Positions 16,403 to 25,723 of a stretch of 64,000 nt of DNA are shown here, piece by piece. Source of the stretch: Verrucomicrobiaceae bacterium (GTDB taxonomy: Bacteria > Verrucomicrobiota > Verrucomicrobiia > Verrucomicrobiales > Verrucomicrobiaceae); the NCBI GenBank assembly GCA_027489965.1, contig JAIXZA010000136.1, positions 1-64,000 of the forward strand, read 5' to 3'. Every line of letters starts with the position of its first letter. Position 1 is the first letter of the stretch. The position numbers were made by a program, and so were the translations under genes. The notes beneath the pieces were generated by a model. The model saw only the letters and a list, made by a program, of their open reading frames with translations, was not told the origin of the DNA and made no database searches.

Positions 16403-17431
16403 TCACTTCGCCGGTGTTTTGTGTTCGAAGCTGGCTTCTTTGCCCAGGAGCTTCTCGCAACCGCCTTCAAGTAGCCATTTTTTCGCGGCGGCGTTGCCTT
16501 TGAGGTAGGCGTCCCAAAACGCCGTGGTGCTGGCGCAGATGAGTTTTTGAAAGAGGGCGTCCTGGGCTTTTCGTTCGGCGGCTCCAGGCAGGCCTACACG
16601 GCCAGAAAAGATGAAGTGATCTCCGTTGACGAAGTTGACCAGGCAGGTTTCAGCTTGGCTCATGTGATCATAGGGGATCCGTCGGTCAGCGGCCGTGGTT
16701 TGCGGCAGGAGTTCGAGAAAGTCTTTGGTGCCGGTCATGTGCATGACAGGGATTTTGATAGTGGCATAGCTGCCATCGAGATCTCGGCGAATCGTCGGTG
16801 CGGGGGCGCTCATCTGGATGGCAGCTTTGATTCGTGGCTCTTCATAGCGTTTCGATTGGAAGAACGGCAGCATGAAAGTCTGACCTGCAAGTGCGAGTGT
16901 CGTGTAGCCGCCAAAGGAATGACCAGCGACGGCCAAGGCTTTCAAATCGAGGCGTGATTTCAGAGGTGAGGACTCGTTCACGTTCATCCGTGTGATTTCA
17001 TCGAGCGCAAACTGCACGTCGGGCGGACGCTCAAGCGCGCTTTGCAGATTCGCAGCACCTTTCTTCAAAGCGTTGCCGCGTTCTGCCGCCGGGACGTTTT
17101 TCCACAAGCTGTCGTCGCTACCCATGTGCGTGAGATGCACGCTGACATAACCGCACCCTGCCCAGTGTCGCCCAAGATACTCGTAACCTTCGCGCGAGCC
17201 GCCGAGTCCGTGGGAGAAAACAATGACAGGAAAAGGTCCGCTGCCGGTTTTGGGGAAATAAAGCTTCACAGGCACCACGCGATTTCGTGCTTTATCCTGC
17301 CATTCGAGCTTGAGGACTTCGACCTCCAATGAGGCTGAGAGTGGTGCATAAACTGGCAGATCCTCAGCATGAGCCAAGCAGCAGAGAGTCAGAGTGAATG
17401 CAAAGGCAGACAGTGAGTGTTGAAGTTGCAT
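16403..17431 (-). CDS. Exported alpha/beta hydrolase
   Basis: 342 residues with a signal peptide (MQLQHSLSAFAFTLTLCCLAHA). The alpha/beta hydrolase fold is clear: oxyanion strand PFPVIVFSHGLGGSREGYEY, nucleophile elbow GHSFGGY (Ser in ALAVAGHSFGG, near residue 173), and a late NFVNGDHFIF carrying the likely catalytic His. It resembles dienelactone hydrolase and platelet-activating-factor acetylhydrolase-like esterases. Exported and placed between a sulfatase and a membrane hydroxylase, so it may remove acyl groups from an extracellular substrate; this is inference. The sterol desaturase-like gene lies 9 bases upstream in the same direction, suggesting co-transcription. Confidence 0.88.
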   Translation of the reverse strand: MQLQHSLSAFAFTLTLCCLAHAEDLPVYAPLSASLEVEVLKLEWQDKARNRVVPVKLYFPKTGSGPFPVIVFSHGLGGSREGYEYLGRHWAGCGYVSVHLTHMGSDDSLWKNVPAAERGNALKKGAANLQSALERPPDVQFALDEITRMNVNESSPLKSRLDLKALAVAGHSFGGYTTLALAGQTFMLPFFQSKRYEEPRIKAAIQMSAPAPTIRRDLDGSYATIKIPVMHMTGTKDFLELLPQTTAADRRIPYDHMSQAETCLVNFVNGDHFIFSGRVGLPGAAERKAQDALFQKLICASTTAFWDAYLKGNAAAKKWLLEGGCEKLLGKEASFEHKTPAK

Positions 17432-17440
17432 CAGACTTGT

Positions 17441-18280
17441 TTATTGAGGGTTCATTTTCTTTCCGCGACGAAGAATCCATGCGAACGGTTCCCAAAGTTG
17501 GCCGAAGTAGCCTTTCGGCATCGGCTCGCAAATGCCGAAGTTCTCAGGGTAACGCCCCTTTGGCATGAAATAGGTGCCAAACAAAATGTCCCAAATCGGA
17601 AATAGTCCCGCGAAGTTCTTGTCCCACGCCTCCCGATCTTTCGAGTGATGCCAACGGTGAAACACCGGCGTGGCGATCACACTGCGCAGTGGACCGAAGT
17701 CCCAGTTCACATTGGCATGAAGAAAGATGGCATAGAATGTTAGGATGGGTGCCGTGCTGAGCGTGACAGTCGGGTTGTAACCCATGAGCAGTACCGGTGT
17801 GACCTGCGCTAGTTTATTCACCAGATCATTCACCGGATGCACCCGCAGACTGCCCAGCCAATCCAGATCTTCTGAACTGTGATGCACCGCATGAAACGGC
17901 CACCATTTGCCGCGATGAAACAAACGGTGAGTCCAGTAAGCGGTGAAATCGACGAGCACATAGATTTGAATCGCTTGCAACCAAATCGGCTGACGACTCA
18001 GGAATCCATAGCCCGAGTAAGTGCCCATCTTCATCACATCGATTGAGGTCACCTTGGCTAAAATCAAGATACCCACGGGCAGGATCAGCATCATTCGCAC
18101 GAATGGCTTCGTAAGCAAAATCGTCGCAAACCAATAGACCACATCCGTGAACCAGCCCTTGCGAAAAACCGGCTGGACTCGATTGCGACCACGCCCAGCG
18201 ATGCGCTCGATCACAAAGAAGATGGTTGATAGAACGATGAGCGTGACGAGAACGCTGAAGAAAGTTTTATCTGGTTTCAT
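17441..18280 (-). CDS. Sterol desaturase/fatty acid hydroxylase family membrane protein
   Basis: 279 residues with about four membrane helices (FFSVLVTLIVLSTIFFVIE; VVYWFATILLTKPF; MMLILPVGILILA; VTLSTAPILTFYAIFLHANV). The diiron His boxes of the family are all visible: HRLFHRG, HAVHHSSEDLDWL, HRWHHSKD, plus upstream DFTAYWTH. The family uses O2 to hydroxylate or desaturate lipids or carotenoids; the substrate cannot be told. It is the first gene of a short minus-strand run with the hydrolase and sulfatase, and its upstream region carries the palindrome at 18350-18367. Confidence 0.92.
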   Translation of the reverse strand: MKPDKTFFSVLVTLIVLSTIFFVIERIAGRGRNRVQPVFRKGWFTDVVYWFATILLTKPFVRMMLILPVGILILAKVTSIDVMKMGTYSGYGFLSRQPIWLQAIQIYVLVDFTAYWTHRLFHRGKWWPFHAVHHSSEDLDWLGSLRVHPVNDLVNKLAQVTPVLLMGYNPTVTLSTAPILTFYAIFLHANVNWDFGPLRSVIATPVFHRWHHSKDREAWDKNFAGLFPIWDILFGTYFMPKGRYPENFGICEPMPKGYFGQLWEPFAWILRRGKKMNPQ

Positions 18281-18629
18281 GAAAGGAGAGATGGAAGAAG
18301 CGAGACAGTTTTTGGAGCTCGCTTGCTTAACGGTTTTCTAAGGGGCTGGTAACGAAGTGTTTCGTTAAATTCAAGATTCACAGAGGGTGTCTCACTTTAG
18401 CATAAAATCTCTAGTCCGTGATGAGTGTCGTCAGATCCATCATCTTTAAGCTAAAGGGGAAGCATGAAACTTTGCCTCTCCTTTTGGAGCTCAAACATGC
18501 AATGAAGCTTGAGCGGTACTCACGGCGAAGTGCGCTGGGGAGTCAGGCTTTGTAGCCTTTTGCTCGTCGGCCGATCTAGCGCATTCCGGCTTTGGTTCCA
18601 CGAGGCGGTCTTGATTTTAATCTTCAAAC
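18281..18629. other. Intergenic region upstream of the hydroxylase gene
   Basis: 349 bases. It contains the TAACGAA palindrome described separately and an open frame at 18421-18555 (44 residues) that I do not call as a gene. No RNA gene or terminator is evident. Confidence 0.4.
18350..18367. promoter_or_regulatory. Palindrome TAACGAA-GTGT-TTCGTTA, possible operator
   Basis: Perfect 7-base arms with a 4-base spacer, 70 bases upstream of the sterol desaturase-like start codon. Size and symmetry fit a site for a dimeric repressor such as TetR or MarR types. No regulator gene is adjacent, so this is only a candidate. Confidence 0.4.
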
Positions 18630-21268
18630 TCACGTCGAGACACCAAACCAGCCTCGATTGACTTGGAAGTCCACGTTGCCGATGGATTGGGCTTGGGGAC
18701 GTTGTTGGGCAGCCCAGACGCGCGAGAGTGTGGCGAGGATGGCTGCGGTGCGTAGCTCTGAAGGGAGGTCGGCGAGATTTTGGTCGCTGAGACTGATGGA
18801 GGGGCCGGAGGCGATTTGCACGGTGGGGATGAAGGGATGACCTTGGATGGGGCGGTTGCTGTCGTGCACGAGGAAGAGGTTGGCACCGGACGATCCCATG
18901 CCGCTGAGGGATTCGATGAGGTGATCGCCGCTCATGGCCATGACATGCAGTCCGCGATGCTGGATGATCTCGCCATAGGACAGCGTAGGGTGGTGGACGG
19001 CGACGAATAGCGCCGAGGTGAAATCGGCCAAGCCAAGCAGTGGCGATGTTTCGGGAATGATCACGGATCCGCCGCTTGTGACAATGGATGCGGCCACTGT
19101 TGCTAAGGCGATAGCGGTTTCGAATGGCACGTCGCCCTGCGCGCTGAGGCCGAGGCAGAGCGTGGATTGGTGAGATGATTCGCTGGATTGAGGCGATGCG
19201 AACCAGTTCGTCACCTTCTCCGTTACGCGGTCGATGCCGCCATCGAGCTGGATGCTGGCGAAGCCCATGGCGGTGTGATCGATGTTGTGGGTGCCGAGAA
19301 AGTTGCGAATGGCGTCATTATGCGTTTTTTCGCAACCGTGCTCAAGTAGGAGCACGCGTTCAGAGAGCGGATGTACGGCATAACCGGCGATGGTTTGCTC
19401 GAGAATGTCGATTGCTTCACCGGAAGCACCACAGCCCTCGGTGTGCGGCAGTGCAACGTAGCGGGGAGTTTCAGCTGGGCGAGTCGATCAAGCTTGTCGG
19501 CGATCATGCGTGCGATTTGGCCTGCACAGAGGCTGGTGGGGATGATCAAACGAATGCGATTGGCTGCGGCGGCGGGTTGTCGCAGTTCGGCAGGCAGTGA
19601 TGGCACGTTGGGGATCACTTTGCAGGCAAGCGGCACGCCATCGGGTTTCACGCGATCCTGTTTTGGTGTCGCGGATGTTTTTGCTGTCTGCCGCCACTCG
19701 CGCCAAAGCTGGGCCTGTGAGTGACCAGCGCGTTCACCGACACTGCGGCGACCGGAGGCGATGTCGATGGAGTAGTCGAAGGCTTCCTCGCCGAGCTTTT
19801 CCATTGGCTCGCCCTCGAGATAGCGGCCTGCGTTGAGATCCATGTCGCGGTTCAGGAGATTGAACCGGCCCGTGTTGGTCATGATCTTGATCGTCGGCAC
19901 AAAGGGATGATTCGTGATGGAGCCGTTGCCGGTGCTGAAGACGATCAGATTGCAGCCTGCGGCGACTTGTCCGGCAATGCTCTCCAAGTCATTGCCGGGG
20001 CTGTTCATGAAGTAGAAGCCCGGTTCGTGCATCCGCTCGCCGTAGTCGATGACCCAGTCGAGTCGCATCTGCGGGTCCTTTTTCCGCGCGGCACCGATGG
20101 ACTTGATGGCGATGTTGTAGAGACCTCGATAAATGTTGCCGCCGCTGGGATTCGACTGACCGCTGGCACCGTGCCAGTTAAGCTTCGCTTCGAAAGTGGC
20201 GAGCGTTTGAAGAAATTTCTGCGCCGTGGCGAGGTCGCGCACCTTCGCGAGCACCCAGGGCTCCGCTCCCATCAGCTCATCCGTCTCCGCGAGATTCGCC
20301 GCGCCGCCGTGGCGCACCGTTTCGCGGGCGATGATGCCCACCAGCGGATTTGCGGAGACGCCGCTGAAAGCATCCGAGCCACCGCACTGCATACCGATCT
20401 TGAGATGGCGGATCGGTTGGGGCGTACTTGGTGTTTGATTGGCCTGGGCGAGTAGTTCTTCGACCGCCGCCTTGGCGCGTGCGAGATTTTTGGTGTGATC
20501 GCCACCGAGATGCATGAGCTGGTGCGGCACAGCATCCAGCGGAGAATCGTGGGACCGCATCCATTCTGCGAGCGCGTCGTTGTTCACCGGTTCCGATCCG
20601 AAATCGAGTGCGAGCACCGCGCCGACATTTGGATTTGTGATGAAGCCAGCAAGCGTCCGCAGGGTGAGGTCCAGGTTGTTCGGCACGCCTTGCTCGCCAC
20701 CTTCGGTGTGCGCGATAGCGACCACGCCATCAACATTTGGAAATCGCTCGCGTGCGTTGGCAAAACTCGCTGCCACCATGCGCGCCATGCTTCCCGTCAA
20801 CGAACTCGTCCCGAGCACGACGACATGATTGCGTGTGCCAGCACCACGACCACCCATGCGTGTGTAGCCTTCAAAGGTGCGCGGCTTTTCATAGAGCGCC
20901 ATCTGCTCCGCTGGACAAAAAGATGACTCATCGAGCTGATAAGGCTGAAAGTAGTCCACAAAGTTAGGTGACTCTGGCACCGCAAATCCGACATGCCGAG
21001 CGCGAAGAGCGGTGAGCATCGTTTCATTGCAAACGTAGTCGCCCGCCTTTAGCGGACGCACCGCACGCCCAAACGGCAGGCCCCATGAGGTCAGTTCAGC
21101 TCCGACTTCAATCAGCTTTATGGCAAAGCGGTGACCTTCGAGCACTGTGTGACTGAGTAGGAAACTTCCCACCTCTGACAACAGCTCCGTTCCTGCCTCT
21201 AGCCGCTGAACAGCGATGGCACAGTTGTCCTCAGGGTTAGGCAGTCTCGAGATGTCAGCAAGCTTCAT
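18630..21268 (-). pseudogene. Tandem UxaA (altronate/galactarate dehydratase-like) protein with a frameshift
   Basis: Begins at MKLADISRLPNPEDN (21268). Residues 1-100 form an SAF-like domain; 110-480 a complete UxaA-type unit (GAGTRNHVVVLGTSSLTGSM, AHTEGGEQG, MQCGGSDAFSGVSANPLVG, NHPFVPTIKI). After a linker a second UxaA-like unit starts (IRLIIPTSLCAGQIARMIAD) but the frame breaks near 19455: the next residues, ALPHTEGCGASGEAIDILEQ, lie one frame over and run in that frame to 18630 (GHPFIPTVQIASG). One missing base explains the break; restored, the protein has 879 residues. UxaA enzymes dehydrate aldonic or aldaric acids in hexuronate breakdown. Either the strain has lost the second half or the base is a sequence error; the frames are otherwise well kept. 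Confidence 0.85.
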
Positions 21269-21439
21269 GAATGGACGTGCAGAGTAGCTTTCAACGGGAG
21301 CGATGCAAATGCTGGCGTGATGAGGACATTGAGATTGCCTCACAAAGGCATGCTTGAGTTTTACCGCTGCGCTTCATGATCGGTGAGCGAATGTCTCACG
21401 ATCCGATTTGCCGCGCAGTTGCCATGATTCTTCAGCCAC

Positions 21440-22885
21440 CTACTTCAAGCTGCTCGGCGCGCCTTTTTTGGGAGCTTTCTTCTTGGTCTTCTTGGGTGAC
21501 TTGGTCGGCGCTTTGGCATTGGGATCAAAATGGGGATTCGGTGTCGGCATGAGCGCACCGACTTCTTTGCGCCAGGCAATGAGCTTGATGTGCAGTTCCT
21601 TCACCTTGTCCGGTTGCTGGGTGGCGAGGTTGGTTTTTTCGCTGAGGTCCTGGGCGATGTTATAAAGCTCTAGCGAGCTATCTTCATGCCACTCGATGAG
21701 CTTCCAATCGCCCTCACGAATGACGGTGTTGGGTGGTCCGCCCTGGTTGGCATAATGAGGGTAGTGCCAGAAGAGCGGCTTGCCACGAGCGGTGGATCCG
21801 CCCTTGAGCAGCGGCACAAAGCTCACGCCATCTAGATGCTGCTCAGGTTTCAAAGGCTGACCTGCGAGTTGAAGAAGTGTGGGATAAAAATCTGTGCTGA
21901 TGACGGGCGAATCACAGGTGCTTGCTGGCTTGGCCACTCCTGGAGCTACCACGATGAGTGGCTCCCGCACGCCACCTTCATAAGGCCAGCCTTTGCCTGC
22001 GCGCAGCGGGAGATTGGATGTTGGAAAGCCTTCAGCGGTGGAGAGGCCACCGTTGTCAGACATGAAAACGATGATTGTTTTCTCGGTGAGTCCGTTTTCC
22101 TCCAAAGCCGAGAGCACACGACCAATGGCGGTGTCGAACTGCTCTAGCATGGCTGCATAGACGGGGTTGTTTTGCACCAAACGCACCATGTTCTTGCCTT
22201 CGTTGCCAAAAGTATCAGCGGGGGCTTGCTTGGCCTTCGCTTCCCATTTCGCGACCAAGTCAGCGCGTGCACCAATGGGCACGTGAGGTGCATTGAATGG
22301 TAGGTAGGCGTAGAAAGGCTTGTCCTTGTTGGCTTCGATGAATGCGATGGCGTCGTCACAGATGCGGTCTGTTTTCTTGGGGTCATCTGGTCCTTTTTTG
22401 ATATCAGACTTCGGTCCTGTTGCGGCGCTAGCATCGTTCGTGAAACCTTGATCTTTTGGCATGAAGCCTTCATTGCCCAAATGCCACTTGCCAGACATGA
22501 AGGTCGCATAGCCGGCGTCTCTCAAGGATTCGGCAATCGTGACTTCTTGCAGTGCCAACTGGCCTGCATTTGGAGCGGACAGTAGTTTGCCCGACTTGCC
22601 GCCGGGAATGAAATTTGTGATGCCAAAAAGGGGCGGATATTTCCCCGTCATGATGCTGCCACGTGTCGGTGAGCACACGCAGCAGGCTGCGTAACCCTGA
22701 GTGAATTTCATCCCGCGCTTCGCCAGCCCATCGATGTTTGGCGTCTCATAAAATGTCTTCGGATTGAAGGCTCGGATGTCCATTTGACCGAGATCATCGG
22801 CGAGGATGAAGACGATGTTGGGCTTGTCCGCCGCAAGGAGCGATGAACAGGCAGTGAAGAGAAAAAGAAAGGCAAGGCACTTCAT
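21440..22885 (-). CDS. S1-family sulfatase
   Basis: 481 residues. Signal peptide MKCLAFLFLFTACSSLLAA; fold start KPNIVFILADDLGQMD; active site CCVCSPTRGSIMTGKYPP with Cys71 as the formylglycine precursor and the full C-x-P-x-R motif; FMSDNGGLSTAEG and PLRAGKGWPYEGGVREPLIV are typical of arylsulfatase A-like enzymes. The last 30 residues are Lys/Pro-rich (KAPTKSPKKTKKKAPKKG), unlike the core, and may bind the cell surface or an anionic polysaccharide. Periplasmic or secreted; probably desulfates an extracellular glycan. It follows the P450 gene on the same strand with a 69-base gap. Confidence 0.94.
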   Translation of the reverse strand: MKCLAFLFLFTACSSLLAADKPNIVFILADDLGQMDIRAFNPKTFYETPNIDGLAKRGMKFTQGYAACCVCSPTRGSIMTGKYPPLFGITNFIPGGKSGKLLSAPNAGQLALQEVTIAESLRDAGYATFMSGKWHLGNEGFMPKDQGFTNDASAATGPKSDIKKGPDDPKKTDRICDDAIAFIEANKDKPFYAYLPFNAPHVPIGARADLVAKWEAKAKQAPADTFGNEGKNMVRLVQNNPVYAAMLEQFDTAIGRVLSALEENGLTEKTIIVFMSDNGGLSTAEGFPTSNLPLRAGKGWPYEGGVREPLIVVAPGVAKPASTCDSPVISTDFYPTLLQLAGQPLKPEQHLDGVSFVPLLKGGSTARGKPLFWHYPHYANQGGPPNTVIREGDWKLIEWHEDSSLELYNIAQDLSEKTNLATQQPDKVKELHIKLIAWRKEVGALMPTPNPHFDPNAKAPTKSPKKTKKKAPKKGAPSSLK

Positions 22886-22954
22886 GGAAATGCGTGTAAC
22901 GAAGCACCCTTCCTAAACATCTCAGAAAAAGTTAAGGATTGTCCAGCTGGGGAC

Positions 22955-24097
22955 TCAAAGTGCCGTTAGCTTTACCGTCAGTGTCTCGTAACCTAACGTG
23001 CGATCGAATTTGGCTTCATGCTCAACACGCTCATTGGCTTTGAGGATGGTGATGCTCTTGATACGCTCACAGCAGAGCTTCAAAAGGGTGCGCAGGATCA
23101 GCCGCGCATGTGGTGCACCGAGGCAAAGATGCGTGCCAAAACCAAAGGAGAGGTGCGGATTGGGTTTGCGGTCGAGGCGGACTTCATGTGGCGAGGGAAA
23201 GGCGGCTTCATCGAAGTTGGCCGAAGCCCAAGCTAGAGAAATGCGCTCGCCAGCCTTGACGGTGATGCCATTCACATCGGTATCCGCAGGACAGACGCGG
23301 CCGATATGGGTGAGCGGCATAAAGACGCGGAAAAACTCTTCACTGGCCAAGGTGATGCGTTTGGGATCGGCGCGCAGGTATTCGAGTGCTTCAGGATGCT
23401 CGGCGAGATGTCCTAGGGCACAGGAAATGGTATGGATGATCGTATCACGACCACCGGCAAAGGCCAGGTTGGCAAAGCCCATGCATTCCTCCCGCGTAAG
23501 CTTGCGACCTTGGAAAGTGGCTTGTGTCAAAGCACTGAAAAAGTCTGCTCCAGGATTGGCCTCGGCTTGGTCGAAGGCTGCGTGAAGGTAGTCTTCCAAG
23601 ACAGAGCCTTTTTTGAACTCGCCACCGGTAACTTTGAAAACATGGATACCCCAGCCGATCCAAGTTTCCCCTTCAGACTCTGGCACATTGAGCAAGTAGG
23701 TCAAAGCACGCGACTGCACGGGCAGCGCGAACTCGTTGACGATCTCAATGGACTCGCGCTCAAGCGCCTGTGTGATCATGCTGCTGATCAAAGCTTCGAC
23801 CTGCGCGATCACGGCGGGATCTTTGGCACGTTGGAAAAAGGGTTCCACGATCTCGCGGTAATCACCATGATCGGGCGGGTTTGTTTCGATGGGAAGCTGG
23901 CGCATGGAGCGCACTTCTTCTTCAGAGGGAATCGGCACTCGGAAGGGCTCATCCGAACTAAAGGTCTGCCAATCCTTTGCTGCTTTCCTCACATCTTCAT
24001 GGCGCAGGATCATGGTAATTGTTTCACCATGAAACGGGCACTGCATCACGCCAGATTCGGCGCGGGCTTTTTGAAAAGGATCAGAGAAGGCGGACAT
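22955..24097 (-). CDS. Cytochrome P450
   Basis: 380 residues, soluble bacterial type, slightly short. Heme-binding signature LSFGFGTHLCLGAPHARL with Cys325 as the thiolate ligand; the ExxR helix reads EEFFRVFMP; the I-helix reads LAFAGGRDTIIHTI. In most P450s the I-helix is (A/G)GxD/E-T-T; here the second Thr position is Ile, which may affect oxygen activation. The family inserts one oxygen atom into varied organic substrates and needs ferredoxin and reductase partners, none of which is adjacent. The substrate cannot be inferred from the neighbours (a sulfatase and AlkB). Confidence 0.93.
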   Translation of the reverse strand: MSAFSDPFQKARAESGVMQCPFHGETITMILRHEDVRKAAKDWQTFSSDEPFRVPIPSEEEVRSMRQLPIETNPPDHGDYREIVEPFFQRAKDPAVIAQVEALISSMITQALERESIEIVNEFALPVQSRALTYLLNVPESEGETWIGWGIHVFKVTGGEFKKGSVLEDYLHAAFDQAEANPGADFFSALTQATFQGRKLTREECMGFANLAFAGGRDTIIHTISCALGHLAEHPEALEYLRADPKRITLASEEFFRVFMPLTHIGRVCPADTDVNGITVKAGERISLAWASANFDEAAFPSPHEVRLDRKPNPHLSFGFGTHLCLGAPHARLILRTLLKLCCERIKSITILKANERVEHEAKFDRTLGYETLTVKLTAL

Positions 24098-24172
24098 TCC
24101 GCATGAATGAGCAATGCAGCGCCATTCAGCAAGAGAACAGTTGGGTCATTTACTGTTTCTGCTTTGGATGAT

Positions 24173-24778
24173 TCAATGATCCACAAAAGCACGAAAGGTC
24201 AGATTGATTCTGGGTTCAGTGATGCGCTTGGATTTGGGGATGCTGTGCAGCCAGTGGGTTTGGGTGCTGTCTTTCATCACAAGCAGTGATCCATGCTCCA
24301 AGATAATCTCCGTGGTTTGATCTGTGCGCTTGTGCTTGAAACAGAATCGACGCTCTGCACCGAAGCTAACCGAGGCGATGGCGGCATGCTTTGCCAATGA
24401 CTTTTCATCATCGCTATGCCAGGACATGCCTTGGTCACCATGATCGTAGAGATTGAGTAGGCAGGAGTTAAAGCGTGTTTGGCAATGTTCCTCTACGGTG
24501 GCTTTTAATTTCAATAGATGTTCGTTCCATGGCAAAGCCTGACGCGTGATGCCTGAGTAGGCATAGGCAAAGTCAGAGTCGCCATACCAAGCCACCTTTC
24601 TTGCGGTGATGATATGCTTCCCATAAATGATGGCTTCATCATGCTGCCAGGGAACGTCATTCAGCAGCGCCGTTTGATGATCATTCGCCTCGGCCATAGA
24701 AAAGAGCCGCCCGTGATAATTCACGGTGCCATCAGAAGGCAGCAGATTGGCGCTGGGATCGAGAGGGAAAAGATCCAT
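24173..24778 (-). CDS. AlkB-like 2-oxoglutarate/Fe(II) dioxygenase
   Basis: 201 residues, the usual size for bacterial AlkB homologues of the ALKBH2/3-like type. Signs: LLNLYDHGDQGMSWHSDDEK (His and Asp iron ligands), AAIASVSFGAERRFCFKHKR, LLVMKDSTQTHWLHSIPK (distal His ligand) and RINLTFRAF (the two Arg that bind 2-oxoglutarate). These enzymes remove methyl or etheno adducts from DNA or RNA bases. It is preceded on the same strand by the double GNAT gene with a 30-base gap, so may be co-transcribed with it; no Ada-type regulator is near. Confidence 0.92.
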   Translation of the reverse strand: MDLFPLDPSANLLPSDGTVNYHGRLFSMAEANDHQTALLNDVPWQHDEAIIYGKHIITARKVAWYGDSDFAYAYSGITRQALPWNEHLLKLKATVEEHCQTRFNSCLLNLYDHGDQGMSWHSDDEKSLAKHAAIASVSFGAERRFCFKHKRTDQTTEIILEHGSLLVMKDSTQTHWLHSIPKSKRITEPRINLTFRAFVDH

Positions 24779-24808
24779 GGGTTTTAATGAGGTCGCTTAC
24801 AGCTTGGC

Positions 24809-25714
24809 TTAGCCGCTTTCTGGCAAAAAGGTTGGTAGAGTGACGCCGTGCATCCTTGGGGCTTCACCGAGGACGCTGAGCAGATTCGTTTCACGATTCC
24901 GCGCACCCCAGGCATAAGCCTGTTTGACAAGCGTTGCGCACATTGAGGGGAGAATAAAAGCGACCGTTTTTCCGCGAAAATGCTGATCTAGCGTTCCTTT
25001 CATGAGTTCTAGCATCGTCGCTTCATCTTCGGCCACGCCTTGACCCAGGAGGTTGTCCGTCGGGAATGCGGACGCGACTAAGAAGCCCGCCAGAGTGCCA
25101 TCATCCCTCTCGATCACGGACAGACGCCAGCAGCCAGATTGGTTCTCGATGAAGAAGCGGTAATCCTTCTCTTTGCGAATTCCATTTTGCCGAAACTCAA
25201 AGTCAGCAATGGCTGTGATATCGGCCATGGTAGCGGCTCTCATGCGCTTTGTAGCGCCCGGCAGACCCTCCACGGGAACCTGCATCGTCATGGATTGTAA
25301 CATCATCTGCGGCACAAAACCCAGGCGTGTGTAGAGCGAAAAGGAATCGAGATTCATCGCGCTGGAGACAAGCCGCAGTGGTTTACTTTCGGCGATACGG
25401 ATGACTTCCTCCATCAATGCGCGACCTACACCACGACCAAAGGCAGAGGGATGCACGGTGACGACACCCACGCCGACATGAGTCTCGCGTGGATGGAAAA
25501 AAGCAGAACCCATCAGCACGCCGGATTCATCCGTCGCCACCACGCAGCAACCAGGGTCGAGCGCTTCATAGACATCTATGGTTAAACGAAAAGGCTCCCA
25601 CTCGCTGCCAAAACGAGCCACATTTAACCGAGTGCGATGCCAAACATCCAGCGAAGCATGCAGCAGCTTTGCTAGCTCATCGTATTGAGAGGGTTGGAGG
25701 CGTGCGAGTTTCAT
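24809..25714 (-). CDS. Tandem GNAT acetyltransferase
   Basis: 301 residues from the ATG at 25714 (MKLARLQPSQYDELAKLL); a TTG at 25723 would add three residues. The first GNAT domain (about 1-150) has the acetyl-CoA loop in VVTVHPSAFGRGVGRALMEEV and a typical SLYTRLGFVPQ ending. The second half (about 160-300) repeats the fold more weakly (DITAIADFEFRQNGI, DGTLAGFLVASAFP) without a clear acetyl-CoA loop, as in other double-GNAT proteins where one half is degenerate. Substrate unknown. It begins 9 bases after the sulfatase stop codon, so it probably belongs to the transcription unit of the PSD1-DUF1501-sulfatase set. Confidence 0.86.
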   Translation of the reverse strand: MKLARLQPSQYDELAKLLHASLDVWHRTRLNVARFGSEWEPFRLTIDVYEALDPGCCVVATDESGVLMGSAFFHPRETHVGVGVVTVHPSAFGRGVGRALMEEVIRIAESKPLRLVSSAMNLDSFSLYTRLGFVPQMMLQSMTMQVPVEGLPGATKRMRAATMADITAIADFEFRQNGIRKEKDYRFFIENQSGCWRLSVIERDDGTLAGFLVASAFPTDNLLGQGVAEDEATMLELMKGTLDQHFRGKTVAFILPSMCATLVKQAYAWGARNRETNLLSVLGEAPRMHGVTLPTFLPESG

Positions 25715-25723
25715 GATGGGCAA

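Noticed and set aside
18421..18555. 44-residue ORF (MSVVRSIIFKLKGKHETLPL...) with a faint likeness to the N-terminus of tyrosine recombinases (MKLERYSRRS).
   Set aside because: Too short, no ribosome binding site, no other part of a recombinase nearby; the likeness may be chance.
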